This document shows positions 1 through 11,125 of a DNA stretch of 64,000 nucleotides, one piece after another (the first letter of the stretch is position 1; each line of letters begins with the position of its first letter). Below the pieces are notes generated by a model. The model saw only the letters and a list, made by a program, of their open reading frames with translations, was not told where the DNA came from and did not search any database. A program made the translations under genes and the position numbers. Location of the stretch: NCBI RefSeq assembly GCF_003660455.1, contig NZ_QZVR01000007.1, forward strand, positions 62,001 through 126,000, given 5' to 3'. Source of the DNA: Nocardioides ferulae (GTDB taxonomy: Bacteria > Actinomycetota > Actinomycetes > Propionibacteriales > Nocardioidaceae).

Positions 1-296
1 TTGAGGTCGGCGAACACCTCGTCCACCCGGTCGCGCACGGTGTCGAAGGCATTTCGGAAGTCGTCGTCGAGGTGGTTGACCAGGAAGTCGGGCATCCCGT
101 CCATGGAGACGTCGCCGCCCCCCTGACCGTCCTCGCCCGGCCGGGTGCACCACTGGGTCATCCCCCGCCCCGACCCGCGGTAGCGGTAGCGGTCGCCCTC
201 GATCTCGTAGTAGTTCTCGGGACTGGTCATGTAGACGTCGATGGCCGCCCGCTTGATCTTGCCGATCAGCGAGTCGAGCTCGGAGTACTCAGCCAT
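1..296 (-). CDS. hypothetical protein (N-terminal part, runs off the left edge)
   Basis: About 98 residues are visible, from an ATG at 296 leftwards past the window edge. The start is preceded by a purine-rich GGGGAAGGAA stretch about five bases upstream, a reasonable ribosome binding site. The protein begins MAEYSELDSLIGKIKRAAID and has an aromatic and charged patch (YYEIEGDRYRYR) at residues 33-44, then a Gly-rich linker. No signal peptide or membrane segment is visible. I do not recognise the family. The short N-terminal helix could suit a small cytosolic or WXG-type partner, but no WXG motif is seen. Confidence 0.7.
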   Translation of the reverse strand, partial: MAEYSELDSLIGKIKRAAIDVYMTSPENYYEIEGDRYRYRGSGRGMTQWCTRPGEDGQGGGDVSMDGMPDFLVNHLDDDFRNAFDTVRDRVDEVFADL

Positions 297-426
297 GGTT
301 CCTTCCCCCAGCGGTCCCCCGGGGCCTACCCCGGATCACGGCGGGCAAACCTGGATCGCTCCAGGACGTTCGTCGGCGCCGGAGATGGGGACGGTGGCGG
401 CCACCCGACTCGCCGACGTACCGCCG

Positions 427-468
427 GGGTGCCGGTGGTGCCGGCGACTGCGAACACCGCCGGCACCC
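427..468 (-). terminator. putative terminator of the ABC permease gene
   Basis: A 9-bp perfect inverted repeat (427-435 with 460-468) has a 24-nt loop that can itself pair partly. It lies just downstream of the permease stop codon when read on the minus strand. No T-run follows, as is usual for GC-rich actinobacterial terminators. Confidence 0.4.
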
Positions 469-475
469 GTTCGGC

Positions 476-1273
476 CTACTTCATCTCCGAGCGCAACACC
501 CGGAGCAGGCCGACCACGAACGGCACCACGATCCAGATCAGCGAGGACACGGCGAGCTGGGCCCACTCCTCGCCGACCAGCGGGTCCGTGTCGAACAGCG
601 GGACCTGGGCTGTGCTCAGGTCGATCCACGGCGCGGCTTCCTGGAACCAGGAGACCAGCGACACCAGGACGTTGAACGCGATCGGGACGACGAAGTAGAG
701 GACGATCGCTGCCGGGGAGTTCAAGAACAGCAGGCCGAAGGCGAGGCCCCACACGATCGCGATGATCTGGAGCAGGGCGAACCGGCTGAAGTCCTCGAGC
801 CCCACGTCGCGGAACGCGTCGTCGGTGCCGCCCAGGAAGGCCGCGAGCCAAGCCACGACGACGGCGACGGCGATCGCCACCAGACCGAAGGCGACCGCGG
901 CCGCGGTCTTGGCCGCGACGATGCGGGTGCGGGAGGGCTCCAGCGTGAACGTGGTGAGCGTGGTGCGCTGGCTCCACTCGCTGGTGACCAGCAAGATGCC
1001 GAGCACCGGTAGCAGGAAGCCCTGCGGCGTCGTGGTCGCCCCGAGGAAGTTGTAGAAGGTGAGCTCGGAGTCGTCGGCGGCGAAGAAGAAGATCACCACG
1101 ATCGCAGCGGTCAGCACGCCGATCGTGATCAGGAGCCAGAGGCCGGCCCGGGTGTCGGCCATCTTGCGCAGCTCCACCGAGACCAGCCGCCAGAACGGGA
1201 TCTTCGGGGCGTGCATCACGTCGATGTCCAGCGGCTCGGGAGTCGCGGCGGGCTGTGTGCTGGAGGTGCTCAT
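476..1273 (-). CDS. ABC-2 type transporter permease
   Basis: This 265-residue integral membrane protein has about six hydrophobic segments (near residues 45-67, 83-105, 122-147, 163-185, 187-205 and 240-258). It has the N-terminal cytosolic stretch with a basic 'VELRKMADTR' element typical of ABC-2 permeases that work with DrrA-like ATPases. It should form the membrane part of an exporter or bacteriocin/drug-resistance pump with the ATPase encoded immediately upstream. Its ATG overlaps the ATPase stop codon (ATGA, 1270-1273), so the pair is translationally coupled. The substrate cannot be told from sequence. The divergent two-component system at 2331-4195 is the obvious candidate regulator. 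Confidence 0.85.
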   Translation of the reverse strand: MSTSSTQPAATPEPLDIDVMHAPKIPFWRLVSVELRKMADTRAGLWLLITIGVLTAAIVVIFFFAADDSELTFYNFLGATTTPQGFLLPVLGILLVTSEWSQRTTLTTFTLEPSRTRIVAAKTAAAVAFGLVAIAVAVVVAWLAAFLGGTDDAFRDVGLEDFSRFALLQIIAIVWGLAFGLLFLNSPAAIVLYFVVPIAFNVLVSLVSWFQEAAPWIDLSTAQVPLFDTDPLVGEEWAQLAVSSLIWIVVPFVVGLLRVLRSEMK

Positions 1274-2199
1274 GCGGAGGCTCCTTCGGGGGCGCCGGCC
1301 TCGGACCGGGCGTCGCGCTGGGTGTCGGAGGTGAGGGCGAGGAAGAGGTCCTCGAGCCCCTCCTGGGCGGCGCGCAGGTCGGTGAGGACGATCGTGTTCT
1401 CCGCGGCGGCCCGGCCGACGTCGACCGGCGCGGCCTCGACCCGCAGGCCCGTGCCGGCGGGCGCCACCGCGACACCGCGATCACGCAGGACCCCCGCGAG
1501 CCGGTCGTTCTCGAGCGAGGTCACGAAAGTGGCGGCCGGTCCGTGCTGGGCCAGCAGCGTCTGCTTGTCGCCCTGGGCCACGATCTTGCCGCGGCCGATG
1601 AGGATCATCTCGTCGGCGATCAGCTCCACCTCGTTGAGCAGGTGGCTGGAGAGCAGCACCGTGCCGCCCCGGTCGGCGTAGGACTTCAGCAACCCGCGCA
1701 TCCACCGGATGCCGGCCGGGTCCAGGCCGTTGGCGGGCTCGTCGAGGATCAGGACCGACGGGTCGCCCAGCAGCGCGTGCGCGATGCCGAGCCGCTGCCG
1801 CATGCCGAGCGAGTAGTTGCGGACCCGACGCTTGGCCTCGTCGTCGCTGAGCGAGACCAGCGCGAGCATCTCGTCGACGCGAGAGTCGGGCAGCCCCATG
1901 GTGCGGGCGCCCAGCGAGAGCACCTCGCGGCCGTTGCGGCCGGCGTGCTGGGCCGAGGCGTCGAGCAGGACGCCGACGTGCCGGCCCGGGTTGGGGATCG
2001 AGCGGAAGTGGTGCCCGCCGATCGTGACCTCGCCTCGGGTCGCCGGGGTGAGCCCGACCATCACCCGCATCGTGGTCGTCTTGCCCGCGCCGTTGGGCCC
2101 GAGGAATCCGGTGACCCGGCCGGGCTGGCAGACGAAGCTGACGTCGTCCACCGCGGTGAACCCGCCGTAGGTCTTGGTGAGTCGTTCGACCTTGATCAT
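1270..2199 (-). CDS. ABC transporter ATP-binding protein (DrrA/CcmA-like)
   Basis: This is a 309-residue ATPase for the neighbouring ABC-2 permease. It shows Walker A GPNGAGKTT at residues 34-42, the signature-like YSLGMRQRLG, and Walker B LILDEPANGLDP. The C-terminal tail (EGLEDLFLALT) is typical of drug/antibiotic exporter ATPases. I chose the ATG at 2199 (MIKVERLTKTYGG). The frame is open for 22 more codons upstream, but that extension has no family similarity. The gene is divergent from the histidine kinase with about 130 bp between them, so a shared regulatory region is likely. Confidence 0.9.
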   Translation of the reverse strand: MIKVERLTKTYGGFTAVDDVSFVCQPGRVTGFLGPNGAGKTTTMRVMVGLTPATRGEVTIGGHHFRSIPNPGRHVGVLLDASAQHAGRNGREVLSLGARTMGLPDSRVDEMLALVSLSDDEAKRRVRNYSLGMRQRLGIAHALLGDPSVLILDEPANGLDPAGIRWMRGLLKSYADRGGTVLLSSHLLNEVELIADEMILIGRGKIVAQGDKQTLLAQHGPAATFVTSLENDRLAGVLRDRGVAVAPAGTGLRVEAAPVDVGRAAAENTIVLTDLRAAQEGLEDLFLALTSDTQRDARSEAGAPEGASA

Positions 2200-2330
2200 G
2201 GCGCCTACCCTGCCGCAATCGACCGGGTGCGCGCATCGGACGCGCGGCGCGCCCGCGGAGACCAAAGTAGGGGTCGGCCCGCGACCGTGGCCCGGTGCGG
2301 ACGCCGGCGGCGACCCCCTAGCCTGGCGGC

Positions 2331-3509
2331 GTGGACCGGCCCCGCCCCGAGGAGTACCAGCCTCGGCTGACCTGGTGGGGGCACACCTGGCGGCTGCTGC
2401 TGATGCTGCTCATCAATGCCACGGTCCTCTTCGCGGTCGCCGCCGAGGCCGAGGCCGAGCAGCGGCAGGCGCTCTCCAAGCCGCAGTGGGCGCTCGACGC
2501 GACCCTCGGCGTGCTGGGGCTGGTGCTGGTGCACTGGCGCCGGCGCTGGCCACGCACGGTCGTGGTGCTGCTGACGCTCGGCACCATGGTGTCGGCGACC
2601 ATCGCGGGTCCGGCCACGCTGGCGGCCGTCTCGGTCGCCACCCGCCGCAAGGTGCCCGAGGTGGTCGCGCTCGGCGTGCTCGTCATCGGCTGCGCGACGG
2701 TGTTCGGGATCTACACCGACTACACCGCCGACCCGATGTGGCTCGACCTGGTGTTCAACGTGATCTTCACGGTCGCGGTGCTGCTGTGGGGCATGTACAT
2801 CGGATCCCGTCGCGAGCTGGTCTGGACGCTGCGCCAGCGCGCCGAGAAGGCCGAGGCCGAGCAGGAGCTGCGGGTCGCCCACGCCCGCGACGGGGAGCGG
2901 GCCCGGATCGCCCGCGAGATGCACGACGTGCTCGCCCACCGGATCTCGCAGATCTCGCTGCACGCGGGGGCGCTGTCCTACCGTGAGGACCTCACCGCCG
3001 ATGAGATGCGCAGCAGCGCGGCGGTGATCCGCCAGAAGGCCCACGAGGCGCTCACCGACCTGCGCGGGGTCCTCGGCGTGCTCCGCGACGACCGCACCGG
3101 GCAGCCGCTCGACGGCCCCCAGCCGACGTACGCCGACGTGGCCAAGCTCGTCGCCGACGCCCAGCAGGGCGGCGCCCGGATCGACTACACCGACCTGGTG
3201 TCGGTCGCTCCCGAGCAGGTGCCCGACGTGGTCGGCCGCACGGTGTTCCGGATCGTGCAGGAGGGCATCACCAACGCCCGCAAGCACGCCCCGGGCAGCG
3301 TGCTGACCATCCGGATCAGCGGGTCGCCCGACGACGGGCTGGAGGTGCTGCTGCGCAACCCGCTGGGCTTCGGCGTGACCGAGACGCCGGGCGCCGGACT
3401 CGGCCTGGTCGGGCTCGTCGAGCGCGCGCAGCTGCGCGGCGGACGTCTCGAGCACCGCCGGGACGGCTCGTCGTTCGTGCTCCACGGATGGATACCGTGG
3501 GCGGCATGA
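2331..3509 (+). CDS. sensor histidine kinase (NarL/DesK type)
   Basis: This 392-residue membrane sensor starts at GTG 2331. The N-terminal half holds about five hydrophobic helices (roughly residues 20-40, 55-70, 80-105, 108-130, 140-160) and no large extracellular loop. That suggests sensing within or at the membrane. A HisKA_3 dimerisation helix follows, with phospho-accepting His198 in EMHDVLAH. The HATPase domain has an N box (QEGITNARKHAPG) and a G box (GAGLGLVGL). Its stop codon overlaps the start of the response regulator (ATGA), so the two are made together. The divergent ABC exporter is a plausible target, as in LiaRS-like systems; that link is inference. Confidence 0.92.
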   Translation: MDRPRPEEYQPRLTWWGHTWRLLLMLLINATVLFAVAAEAEAEQRQALSKPQWALDATLGVLGLVLVHWRRRWPRTVVVLLTLGTMVSATIAGPATLAAVSVATRRKVPEVVALGVLVIGCATVFGIYTDYTADPMWLDLVFNVIFTVAVLLWGMYIGSRRELVWTLRQRAEKAEAEQELRVAHARDGERARIAREMHDVLAHRISQISLHAGALSYREDLTADEMRSSAAVIRQKAHEALTDLRGVLGVLRDDRTGQPLDGPQPTYADVAKLVADAQQGGARIDYTDLVSVAPEQVPDVVGRTVFRIVQEGITNARKHAPGSVLTIRISGSPDDGLEVLLRNPLGFGVTETPGAGLGLVGLVERAQLRGGRLEHRRDGSSFVLHGWIPWAA

Positions 3510-4195
3510 CGACGGTGCGGGAGCCGATGCCGGAGGCCGGGGCGCCCGTGCGGGTGCTGGTCGTGGACGACGACCCGCTGGTGCGGTCGGCGTTGAGCCT
3601 GATGCTCGGCGGACAGGCGGACCTCGAGGTCGTCGGCGAGGCCGACGACGGCGCCGCCGGCGTCGAGCAGGCCGGCCGCCTGCACCCCGACGTGGTGCTG
3701 ATGGACATCCGGATGCCCGGCCTCAACGGTCTCGACGCCACCCGGCTGCTGCACCAGCGCCCCGACCCTCCGCGGGTCATCGTGCTGACCACCTTCGACG
3801 CCGACGACCACGTCGTCGGGGCCCTGGCCGCCGGAGCCGACGGGTTCCTGCTCAAGGACACCCCTCCCCCGCAGATCGTCGCCGCGATCCGACGGGTCGC
3901 CGACGGCGAGCCGATGCTCTCGCCGTCGGTCACCCGCACCCTCATCGACCGGGTCCGCAGCGACCGCACCTCCGATCGTGCCGCCGCGGCCGAGGACCGG
4001 CTGGCCCAGCTGACCGACCGCGAGCGGGAGGTCGCCCTGGCCGTCGGCCGGGGGCTGTCGAACGCCGAGATCGCCGCCGAGCTCTTCCTCTCGGTGCCGA
4101 CGGTGAAGGCGCACGTGTCCCGCCTGTTCGACAAGCTCGGCGTCACCAACCGCGTGCAGATCGCGATCTGCGTGCACGACGCGGGACTCCTGTAG
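3506..4195 (+). CDS. LuxR/NarL-family response regulator
   Basis: This 229-residue regulator pairs with the upstream kinase. The receiver domain shows VLVVDDDPLV (acidic pocket), the phospho-acceptor Asp in VVLMDIRMPG and the Lys in FLLKDTPPP. The C-terminal LuxR helix-turn-helix is LTDREREVALAVGRGLSNAE followed by the recognition-helix region TVKAHVSRLFDKLGV. I chose ATG 3506, which overlaps the kinase stop by 4 nt. An in-frame ATG at 3488 lies inside the kinase gene and adds six unmatched residues. Confidence 0.93.
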   Translation: MTTVREPMPEAGAPVRVLVVDDDPLVRSALSLMLGGQADLEVVGEADDGAAGVEQAGRLHPDVVLMDIRMPGLNGLDATRLLHQRPDPPRVIVLTTFDADDHVVGALAAGADGFLLKDTPPPQIVAAIRRVADGEPMLSPSVTRTLIDRVRSDRTSDRAAAAEDRLAQLTDREREVALAVGRGLSNAEIAAELFLSVPTVKAHVSRLFDKLGVTNRVQIAICVHDAGLL

Positions 4196-4218
4196 CAGCC
4201 GGTCGATCCAGACGGGGC

Positions 4219-4986
4219 CTACAGCTCGTAGACCGCCCCGGAGCGAGCCAGCTCGATCGGGCCGTCGAAGACGCCCCACGCCTCGCCGAGACTGACCTGC
4301 GGGTCGTACCACGGCGGCACGTGGGTGAGCACCAGGCGCCGCGAGCGCATCCGGCGGGCGACGTCGCCGCAGTCGGTGCCGGTGAGGTGCAGGTTCGGCG
4401 GGTTGGGGTCGCCGTGCCGGAACGAGGCCTCCGCGAGCAGGAGGTCGACGTCCTCGGCGATCCGGTCGACCCCCTCACAGGGGCCGGTGTCGCCGGTGTA
4501 GCCGATCGTCGACCCGTCGGCGGAGACCCGCATGCCGAACGCGGGGACCGGGTGGTCGACCTCGACCGGCTCGACGGTGAACGGACCGATCGCGACCGGA
4601 CCACTCCACACCCGGAACGCGAACTCCTCGCTCATCCCGGGCTGCGCGGGCAGGTCGTAGGCCCGGGCCATCCGGTCGGCGGTGCCCTCGGGGCCCCAGA
4701 CCGGGATCGGCGGCTGGGCACCGCGCGGGTGGTACTTGCGCAACACGTAGTAGCCGCACAGGTCGAGGCAGTGGTCGGCGTGCAGGTGGCTGAGCAGCAC
4801 GGCGTCGATCGCGAGCGGGTCCGCGTAGCGGTGCAGCGCCCCGAGCGCTCCGTTGCCGAGGTCGAGCAGGACCCGCCAGGTGCGGGCGCCGTCACCGTCG
4901 TCGTGCTCGGCCTCGAGCAGGTAGCAGCTGGCAGGTGAGTCGGGTCCGGGGAAGGAGCCCGAGCAGCCCACCACGGTCAGCCTCAT
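4219..4986 (-). CDS. MBL-fold metallo-hydrolase (Rv1339-like)
   Basis: This 255-residue metallo-beta-lactamase-fold enzyme carries the metal-binding motif SHLHADHCLD, a GDTGP loop and a late histidine in LTHVPPW. The overall pattern fits the ribonuclease Z / class II phosphodiesterase-like branch. In Mycobacterium tuberculosis the equivalent gene, Rv1339, sits in the same block as cysM-cysO-mec and has been reported to be an atypical cAMP phosphodiesterase. That function is carried over from position and fold only. I chose ATG 4986 (MRLTVVGCSGSFPG), since the upstream open frame has no family-like sequence. The gene faces the response regulator tail to tail. Confidence 0.85.
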   Translation of the reverse strand: MRLTVVGCSGSFPGPDSPASCYLLEAEHDDGDGARTWRVLLDLGNGALGALHRYADPLAIDAVLLSHLHADHCLDLCGYYVLRKYHPRGAQPPIPVWGPEGTADRMARAYDLPAQPGMSEEFAFRVWSGPVAIGPFTVEPVEVDHPVPAFGMRVSADGSTIGYTGDTGPCEGVDRIAEDVDLLLAEASFRHGDPNPPNLHLTGTDCGDVARRMRSRRLVLTHVPPWYDPQVSLGEAWGVFDGPIELARSGAVYEL

Positions 4987-5200
4987 CGCGCCCCCCATCC
5001 GTCGATCATGCCAGCCCGCCCGCGAACCGGCCGGCCGGTGTCGACAGCGCCGTGACCTCCACGCCCGAGGCGCGCGTCGCGCAGCACGCCGCTCGGACGG
5101 TCGGACAGGTCGGGCACAAGACGCAAGGCTAGATCGTCGCACCCCCGATCCGCTGGATCAGCGATGGAGGTCACGTCCGCGACGTCCTACTGTGGATCAC

Positions 5201-6307
5201 ATGGCTCGCGACGGGACCGCCACCTCTCCGCTGCCGCCAGGCGGCCGGAGCGGTCCCCGCGCGGCGTACGTCCGCGGCCTCGCGTGGGCGCTGTCCACGG
5301 CGCTCCTCGTGGCCTGGTCGAGCACCGGGTGCAGCGGTGAGCCGTCCTCCCGCCCTGCCGTCGGCACCCCGTCGCAGACCTCGGCGCCGCGCGGGCTGGA
5401 CACCGACACCCGGGTCCTCGCGATCTCGGTCGACGGACTGAGTCCGGTCGCGATCCGCCGCCTCGGCGCCGAACGCACCCCCACCCTGCACCGGCTGCTG
5501 CGCGAGGGCGCCAGCACGCTCGAGGCGCGCACGGTCCGCGAACGCACCGAGACGCTGCCCAACCACGCCTCGATGCTCACCGGCCGCCGCGTCGACGCGG
5601 AGCGCGGCGGGCACGGCGTCACCTGGAACCACGAGATCGAGGGCAGCACCGTCCAGCAGGGCGCCGGTCACCCGGTGGCGTCGGTGTTCACGACCGTGCG
5701 GCGGGCCGGCGGCAGCACCGCGCTGTTCAGCACCAAGACGAAGTTCAGCCTCTTCGACCGCTCCTGGCCCCGCGGGATCGTCCGGTTCCGGGCCGACGAG
5801 GAGCAGGAGCGCCTGGTCCGGGCCGCCCGCCGCGACCTGGTGCGGCACCGCCGCGCGCTGACGTTCCTGCATGTGTCGCTGCCCGACCTGGTCGGCCACG
5901 AGGAGGGCTACCAGACCGACGCGTACGACGACGCGATCGCGACGACCGATCGCTGGCTGGGGCGCCTGGTCGCCACGATCCGCAAGCGGCCGGCGCTGCG
6001 CCGGCACCTGGTCGTGGTGCTCACCGCCGACCACGGTGGCCGCGGCACCACCCACGGCGACGCCACCAAGCGCGTCAACTTCCGGGTGCCGTTCCTGGTG
6101 TGGGGCCGAGACGTGCGCGCCGGCGACCTCTACGAGCTCGACGACGACTACCGCCACCCGGAGCGTCGTCGCACGACCTACGCCGGGCGGCAGCCCGTGC
6201 GCAACGCCGACCTGGCCAACCTGGTCACCCGCGCCCTCGGCCTCGGGGCCGTGCCCGGCAGCGAGCTCGGCCGCTCCGAGCGTCTCGCCGAGGCCGTGCT
6301 GCGCTGA
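5201..6307 (+). CDS. lipoprotein type I phosphodiesterase / nucleotide pyrophosphatase family
   Basis: This is a 368-residue exported enzyme. The N-terminus has a hydrophobic signal ending in a lipobox-like SSTGC near residue 42, so it is probably lipid-anchored outside the membrane. Alkaline-phosphatase-superfamily residues are visible: Asp in ISVDGL, the nucleophile Thr in ETLPNHASMLTG, Asp/His in LPDLVGH, and the metal pair with a later His in TADHGGRGTTHG. The family hydrolyses phosphodiester or pyrophosphate bonds; the substrate is unknown here. ATG 5201 was chosen over an in-frame GTG at 5192. The gene converges on cysM, and both stops lie within one hairpin. Confidence 0.85.
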   Translation: MARDGTATSPLPPGGRSGPRAAYVRGLAWALSTALLVAWSSTGCSGEPSSRPAVGTPSQTSAPRGLDTDTRVLAISVDGLSPVAIRRLGAERTPTLHRLLREGASTLEARTVRERTETLPNHASMLTGRRVDAERGGHGVTWNHEIEGSTVQQGAGHPVASVFTTVRRAGGSTALFSTKTKFSLFDRSWPRGIVRFRADEEQERLVRAARRDLVRHRRALTFLHVSLPDLVGHEEGYQTDAYDDAIATTDRWLGRLVATIRKRPALRRHLVVVLTADHGGRGTTHGDATKRVNFRVPFLVWGRDVRAGDLYELDDDYRHPERRRTTYAGRQPVRNADLANLVTRALGLGAVPGSELGRSERLAEAVLR

Positions 6308-6321
6308 CCGGCGTGCGCCGG

Positions 6322-6324
<3 letters not shown>
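6305..6324. terminator. bidirectional terminator between the phosphodiesterase gene and cysM
   Basis: TGACCGGC and GCCGGTCA form an 8-bp perfect stem around GTGC. The stem contains the stop codons of both converging genes. Confidence 0.55.
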
Positions 6325-7558
<1,234 letters not shown>

Positions 7559-7623
7559 GGGTACTTCCTTCGGTTAGGGGGATGGCGCCGGGGGCGACGG
7601 TGTTCGATCCGTGGGGCTGGGGC

Positions 7624-8061
7624 TCAGCCGACCGCGGGCAGCTCGTCGACGACGGTGACGTCCTCCTCGGTGACCTCGCCGTCGACGATCCGATAGGAAC
7701 GGAACTCCACCGGGCCGGGGTTATTCCCGTGCTCGCGGGTGCTCACCAGCACGTAGTGCGCGCCCGGCTCGCTGGCCAGCCCGATGTCGGTGCGGCTGGG
7801 GTAGGCCTCGGTGGCGGTGTGGGAGTGGTAGATCACCACCGGCTCCTCGTCGTTGGCCCACATCTGCTTGTAGAGCGCGAGCAGCTCGGTGGAGTCGAAC
7901 TCGTAGAACGTGGGGCTGCCGGCCGCGTTGACCATCTCGACCAGCCGGGTCGGCCGGTCGCTGCCCTCAGGGCCGGCGACGATGCCGCACGCCTCGTCGG
8001 GGTGGTCCCGCTTCGCGTGGTCGACGATCGCGTCGTACGTCGCACGGTCGATGGTGAGCAC
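7624..8061 (-). CDS. mec: Mec-like JAMM/M67 zinc metallopeptidase
   Basis: This 145-residue JAMM-family peptidase has the zinc site HSHTATEAYPSRTD (His-x-His-x7-Ser-x2-Asp) and the catalytic Glu in HPDEACGIVAG. In mycobacteria, Mec cleaves the CysO-cysteine adduct to release cysteine and regenerate the carrier. Here it may also trim the two extra residues at the CysO C-terminus. It is first in the mec-cysO-cysM unit and is divergent from gdhA across about 100 bp. Confidence 0.92.
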   Translation of the reverse strand: MLTIDRATYDAIVDHAKRDHPDEACGIVAGPEGSDRPTRLVEMVNAAGSPTFYEFDSTELLALYKQMWANDEEPVVIYHSHTATEAYPSRTDIGLASEPGAHYVLVSTREHGNNPGPVEFRSYRIVDGEVTEEDVTVVDELPAVG

Positions 8062-8075
8062 GCGCCCCAGGGTAG

Positions 8076-9509
<1,434 letters not shown>

Positions 9510-9510
9510 G

Positions 9511-9625
9511 CCGGGACGCGCCAGCGGACCGGCTGATGGTGGTCGAGCGAGCCGCGCCGCTGAGCCTGCGAAGCGGCGACCGGCGGGTCGAGACCGGGAC
9601 GCGCCAGCGGACCGGCTGATGGTGG
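9511..9625. repeat. 32-bp direct repeat pair in an extragenic repeat
   Basis: A perfect 32-bp sequence occurs at 9511-9542 and again at 9594-9625. The 51 bp between them contain an inverted repeat (GCCGCT/AGCGGC) and the word GGTCGAG, matched by the GTCGAGACC end. The words resemble the short GGTCGAG...GAGACC extragenic repeats common in actinobacterial genomes. The same family appears at 36796-36862. It lies between converging genes. Confidence 0.8.
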
Positions 9626-9631
9626 GCGGGG

Positions 9632-10114
9632 TCAGACCGCGAACCGGGCGGCCGCCTCGTCGGCGAGCACCACGTCGACCCGCGAGCGCAGGTCGGGCTC
9701 CATGTCGGGCAGTCCGGTGACCGGCCACCACCGCACGTCGGTGTTCTCGTCGTCGGCCACCCGGGCCTCGCCGGAGACCCAGGTGCACGAGAACGTCAGG
9801 TCGAGGTAGACGCTGCGGTCGCCGTTGTCGTAGACCGACGTCGGCGTCACGCCCACCCGGGCCAGCCGGTCCACGCGGACCTCGACCCCGGTCTCCTCCA
9901 GCGCCTCGCGGCGCGCGGCGGCCGCGGGCTCCTCCCCCGGGTCGACGATGCCGCAGACCGGGGCCCAGCGGCCGTTGTCGGCCCGCAGTGTGAGCAGCAA
10001 CTGCTCCTCGCCGGCAGCGGCCACGCGGCGTACCACCGCGGTCACTCCGGGCAGCCACAGCTCACGGGTGCCGACGAGGCTCCTGAGCTCGGCGACGAAC
10101 GGCGGGATCGGCAT
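9632..10114 (-). CDS. Nudix hydrolase
   Basis: This 160-residue protein has a full Nudix box: GIVDPGEEP, then REALEETGV (G-x5-E-x7-R-E-x2-E-E-x-G). The family hydrolyses nucleoside diphosphates linked to another group, such as oxidised dNTPs, sugar nucleotides or NAD-type compounds; the substrate cannot be read. There is no winged-helix domain, so it is not an NrtR-type regulator despite the nearby NAD salvage gene. It lies 55 bp downstream of DUF2017 and may be read through from clpS. Confidence 0.92.
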   Translation of the reverse strand: MPIPPFVAELRSLVGTRELWLPGVTAVVRRVAAAGEEQLLLTLRADNGRWAPVCGIVDPGEEPAAAARREALEETGVEVRVDRLARVGVTPTSVYDNGDRSVYLDLTFSCTWVSGEARVADDENTDVRWWPVTGLPDMEPDLRSRVDVVLADEAAARFAV

Positions 10115-10169
10115 GCGCCCAGGCTACGGGCGCGCCGCGCGTCGGCGCGCGAGGGTCACCGGGGCGAGG

Positions 10170-10757
10170 TCATCGCGAGGACAGCGCCTCGACCAGGGTC
10201 TCCTGGAGATATCCGACCCACTCGTAGATGTCGTGGGCCTGGGCCCGCGGGTCGTCGTCGGGCAGCGCTGCCCAGTAGTCCTCGTCGTCCTCCTCGACCC
10301 CCAGCCGGGTGGCCAGGGCGAGCCGGATGTCGGTGAACGAGCGCAGCCAGGTCACGGCCGCCGGCTCCTCGAGCTCGACGTCGATGACCAGGCCGTCCTC
10401 GGTCAGCTCCGGTGGCAGCCCGGCCTCCTCGAGGCTGTCGATGATCGTGGCCGCCGCCCGGGCCTTGCCGTCGCGCAGCGCCCCCTCGGTGAACCGCCGG
10501 AACTCCCCGGCCGCCTCCGGGTCACCGGGATAGGCCGTCGGGAACAGCCGGGCGAGCACCGGGTCCTCGGGCTCGGTCGTGGGGCCGGAGAAGTCGAGCA
10601 TCGCCTCCAGCGGGTCGCGGTCGTCGTGAGGCACGGCCTCCTCGTTGCGCAGCAGCTCGACCAGCTGCGAGGCCAGCGAGCGCAGCAGGTCGGCCTCGAA
10701 GCCGCTGAAGTTGGCGATCACTCGGCCGCTGCGGCGGTGGCGGGCGAAGCCGGTCAC
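10170..10757 (-). CDS. DUF2017 family protein
   Basis: This 195-residue cytosolic protein is acidic and helical, without membrane segments or known catalytic motifs. A clpS-DUF2017 pair is conserved in actinobacteria (Rv1331-Rv1332 in M. tuberculosis). Its GTG start overlaps the clpS stop (GTGA, 10754-10757), so the two are co-translated. A role next to the ClpS/ClpCP protease adaptor is a guess from context. The function is unknown. Confidence 0.88.
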   Translation of the reverse strand: MTGFARHRRSGRVIANFSGFEADLLRSLASQLVELLRNEEAVPHDDRDPLEAMLDFSGPTTEPEDPVLARLFPTAYPGDPEAAGEFRRFTEGALRDGKARAAATIIDSLEEAGLPPELTEDGLVIDVELEEPAAVTWLRSFTDIRLALATRLGVEEDDEDYWAALPDDDPRAQAHDIYEWVGYLQETLVEALSSR

Positions 10758-11059
10758 TCGTCGTGCTCCATCGTGGCCCACAGGCCGTACTCGTGCATGG
10801 CCTGGACGTCCCGCTCCATCTCCTCGCGGCTGCCGGTGCTGACCACCGACTTCCCGTCGCGGTGCACCTCCATCATCAGCTTCTCGGCCTTCGCCTTGGA
10901 GTAGCCGAAGTAGCTGCGGAAGACGTAGGTGACGTACGACATCAGGTTCACCGGGTCGTTCCACACGATCGTCACCCACGGGCGCGAGGCGAGGGTCATC
11001 TCGTCGGGGACGCCGGTGGGATCGACCTCCACGGGACTGGCAGCGGACACGTCGCCCAT
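10754..11059 (-). CDS. clpS: ATP-dependent Clp protease adaptor ClpS
   Basis: This 101-residue adaptor delivers N-degron substrates to the ClpC/ClpA unfoldase. The core shows [20 protein letters not shown], with the conserved N-D-x-x-N substrate-pocket loop, and [12 protein letters not shown], a conserved ClpS helix. An N-terminal flexible tail of about 25 residues is normal for the family. ATG 11059 was chosen because it gives family length. The gene is divergent from pncB across 66 bp that contain a 13-bp inverted repeat. Confidence 0.95.
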   Translation of the reverse strand: MGDVSAASPVEVDPTGVPDEMTLASRPWVTIVWNDPVNLMSYVTYVFRSYFGYSKAKAEKLMMEVHRDGKSVVSTGSREEMERDVQAMHEYGLWATMEHDE

Positions 11060-11070
11060 GCTGACACACG

Positions 11071-11108
11071 CCCGGCCCAGGACTGACCCACGGCCGTCCT
11101 GGGCCGGG
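11071..11108. promoter_or_regulatory. 13-bp inverted repeat in the clpS-pncB divergent promoter
   Basis: CCCGGCCCAGGAC (11071-11083) is perfectly repeated in inverse at 11096-11108, with a 12-nt spacer. The repeat nearly fills the 66-bp gap between two divergent starts. It could be an operator or an mRNA hairpin in the pncB leader. No regulator can be named from the sequence. Confidence 0.5.
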
Positions 11109-11125
11109 TTGGCACACTGGCCTGC

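Noticed and set aside
9632..10114. Nudix protein as the NrtR regulator of NAD genes
   Set aside because: It lacks the C-terminal winged-helix domain and keeps a complete catalytic Nudix box.
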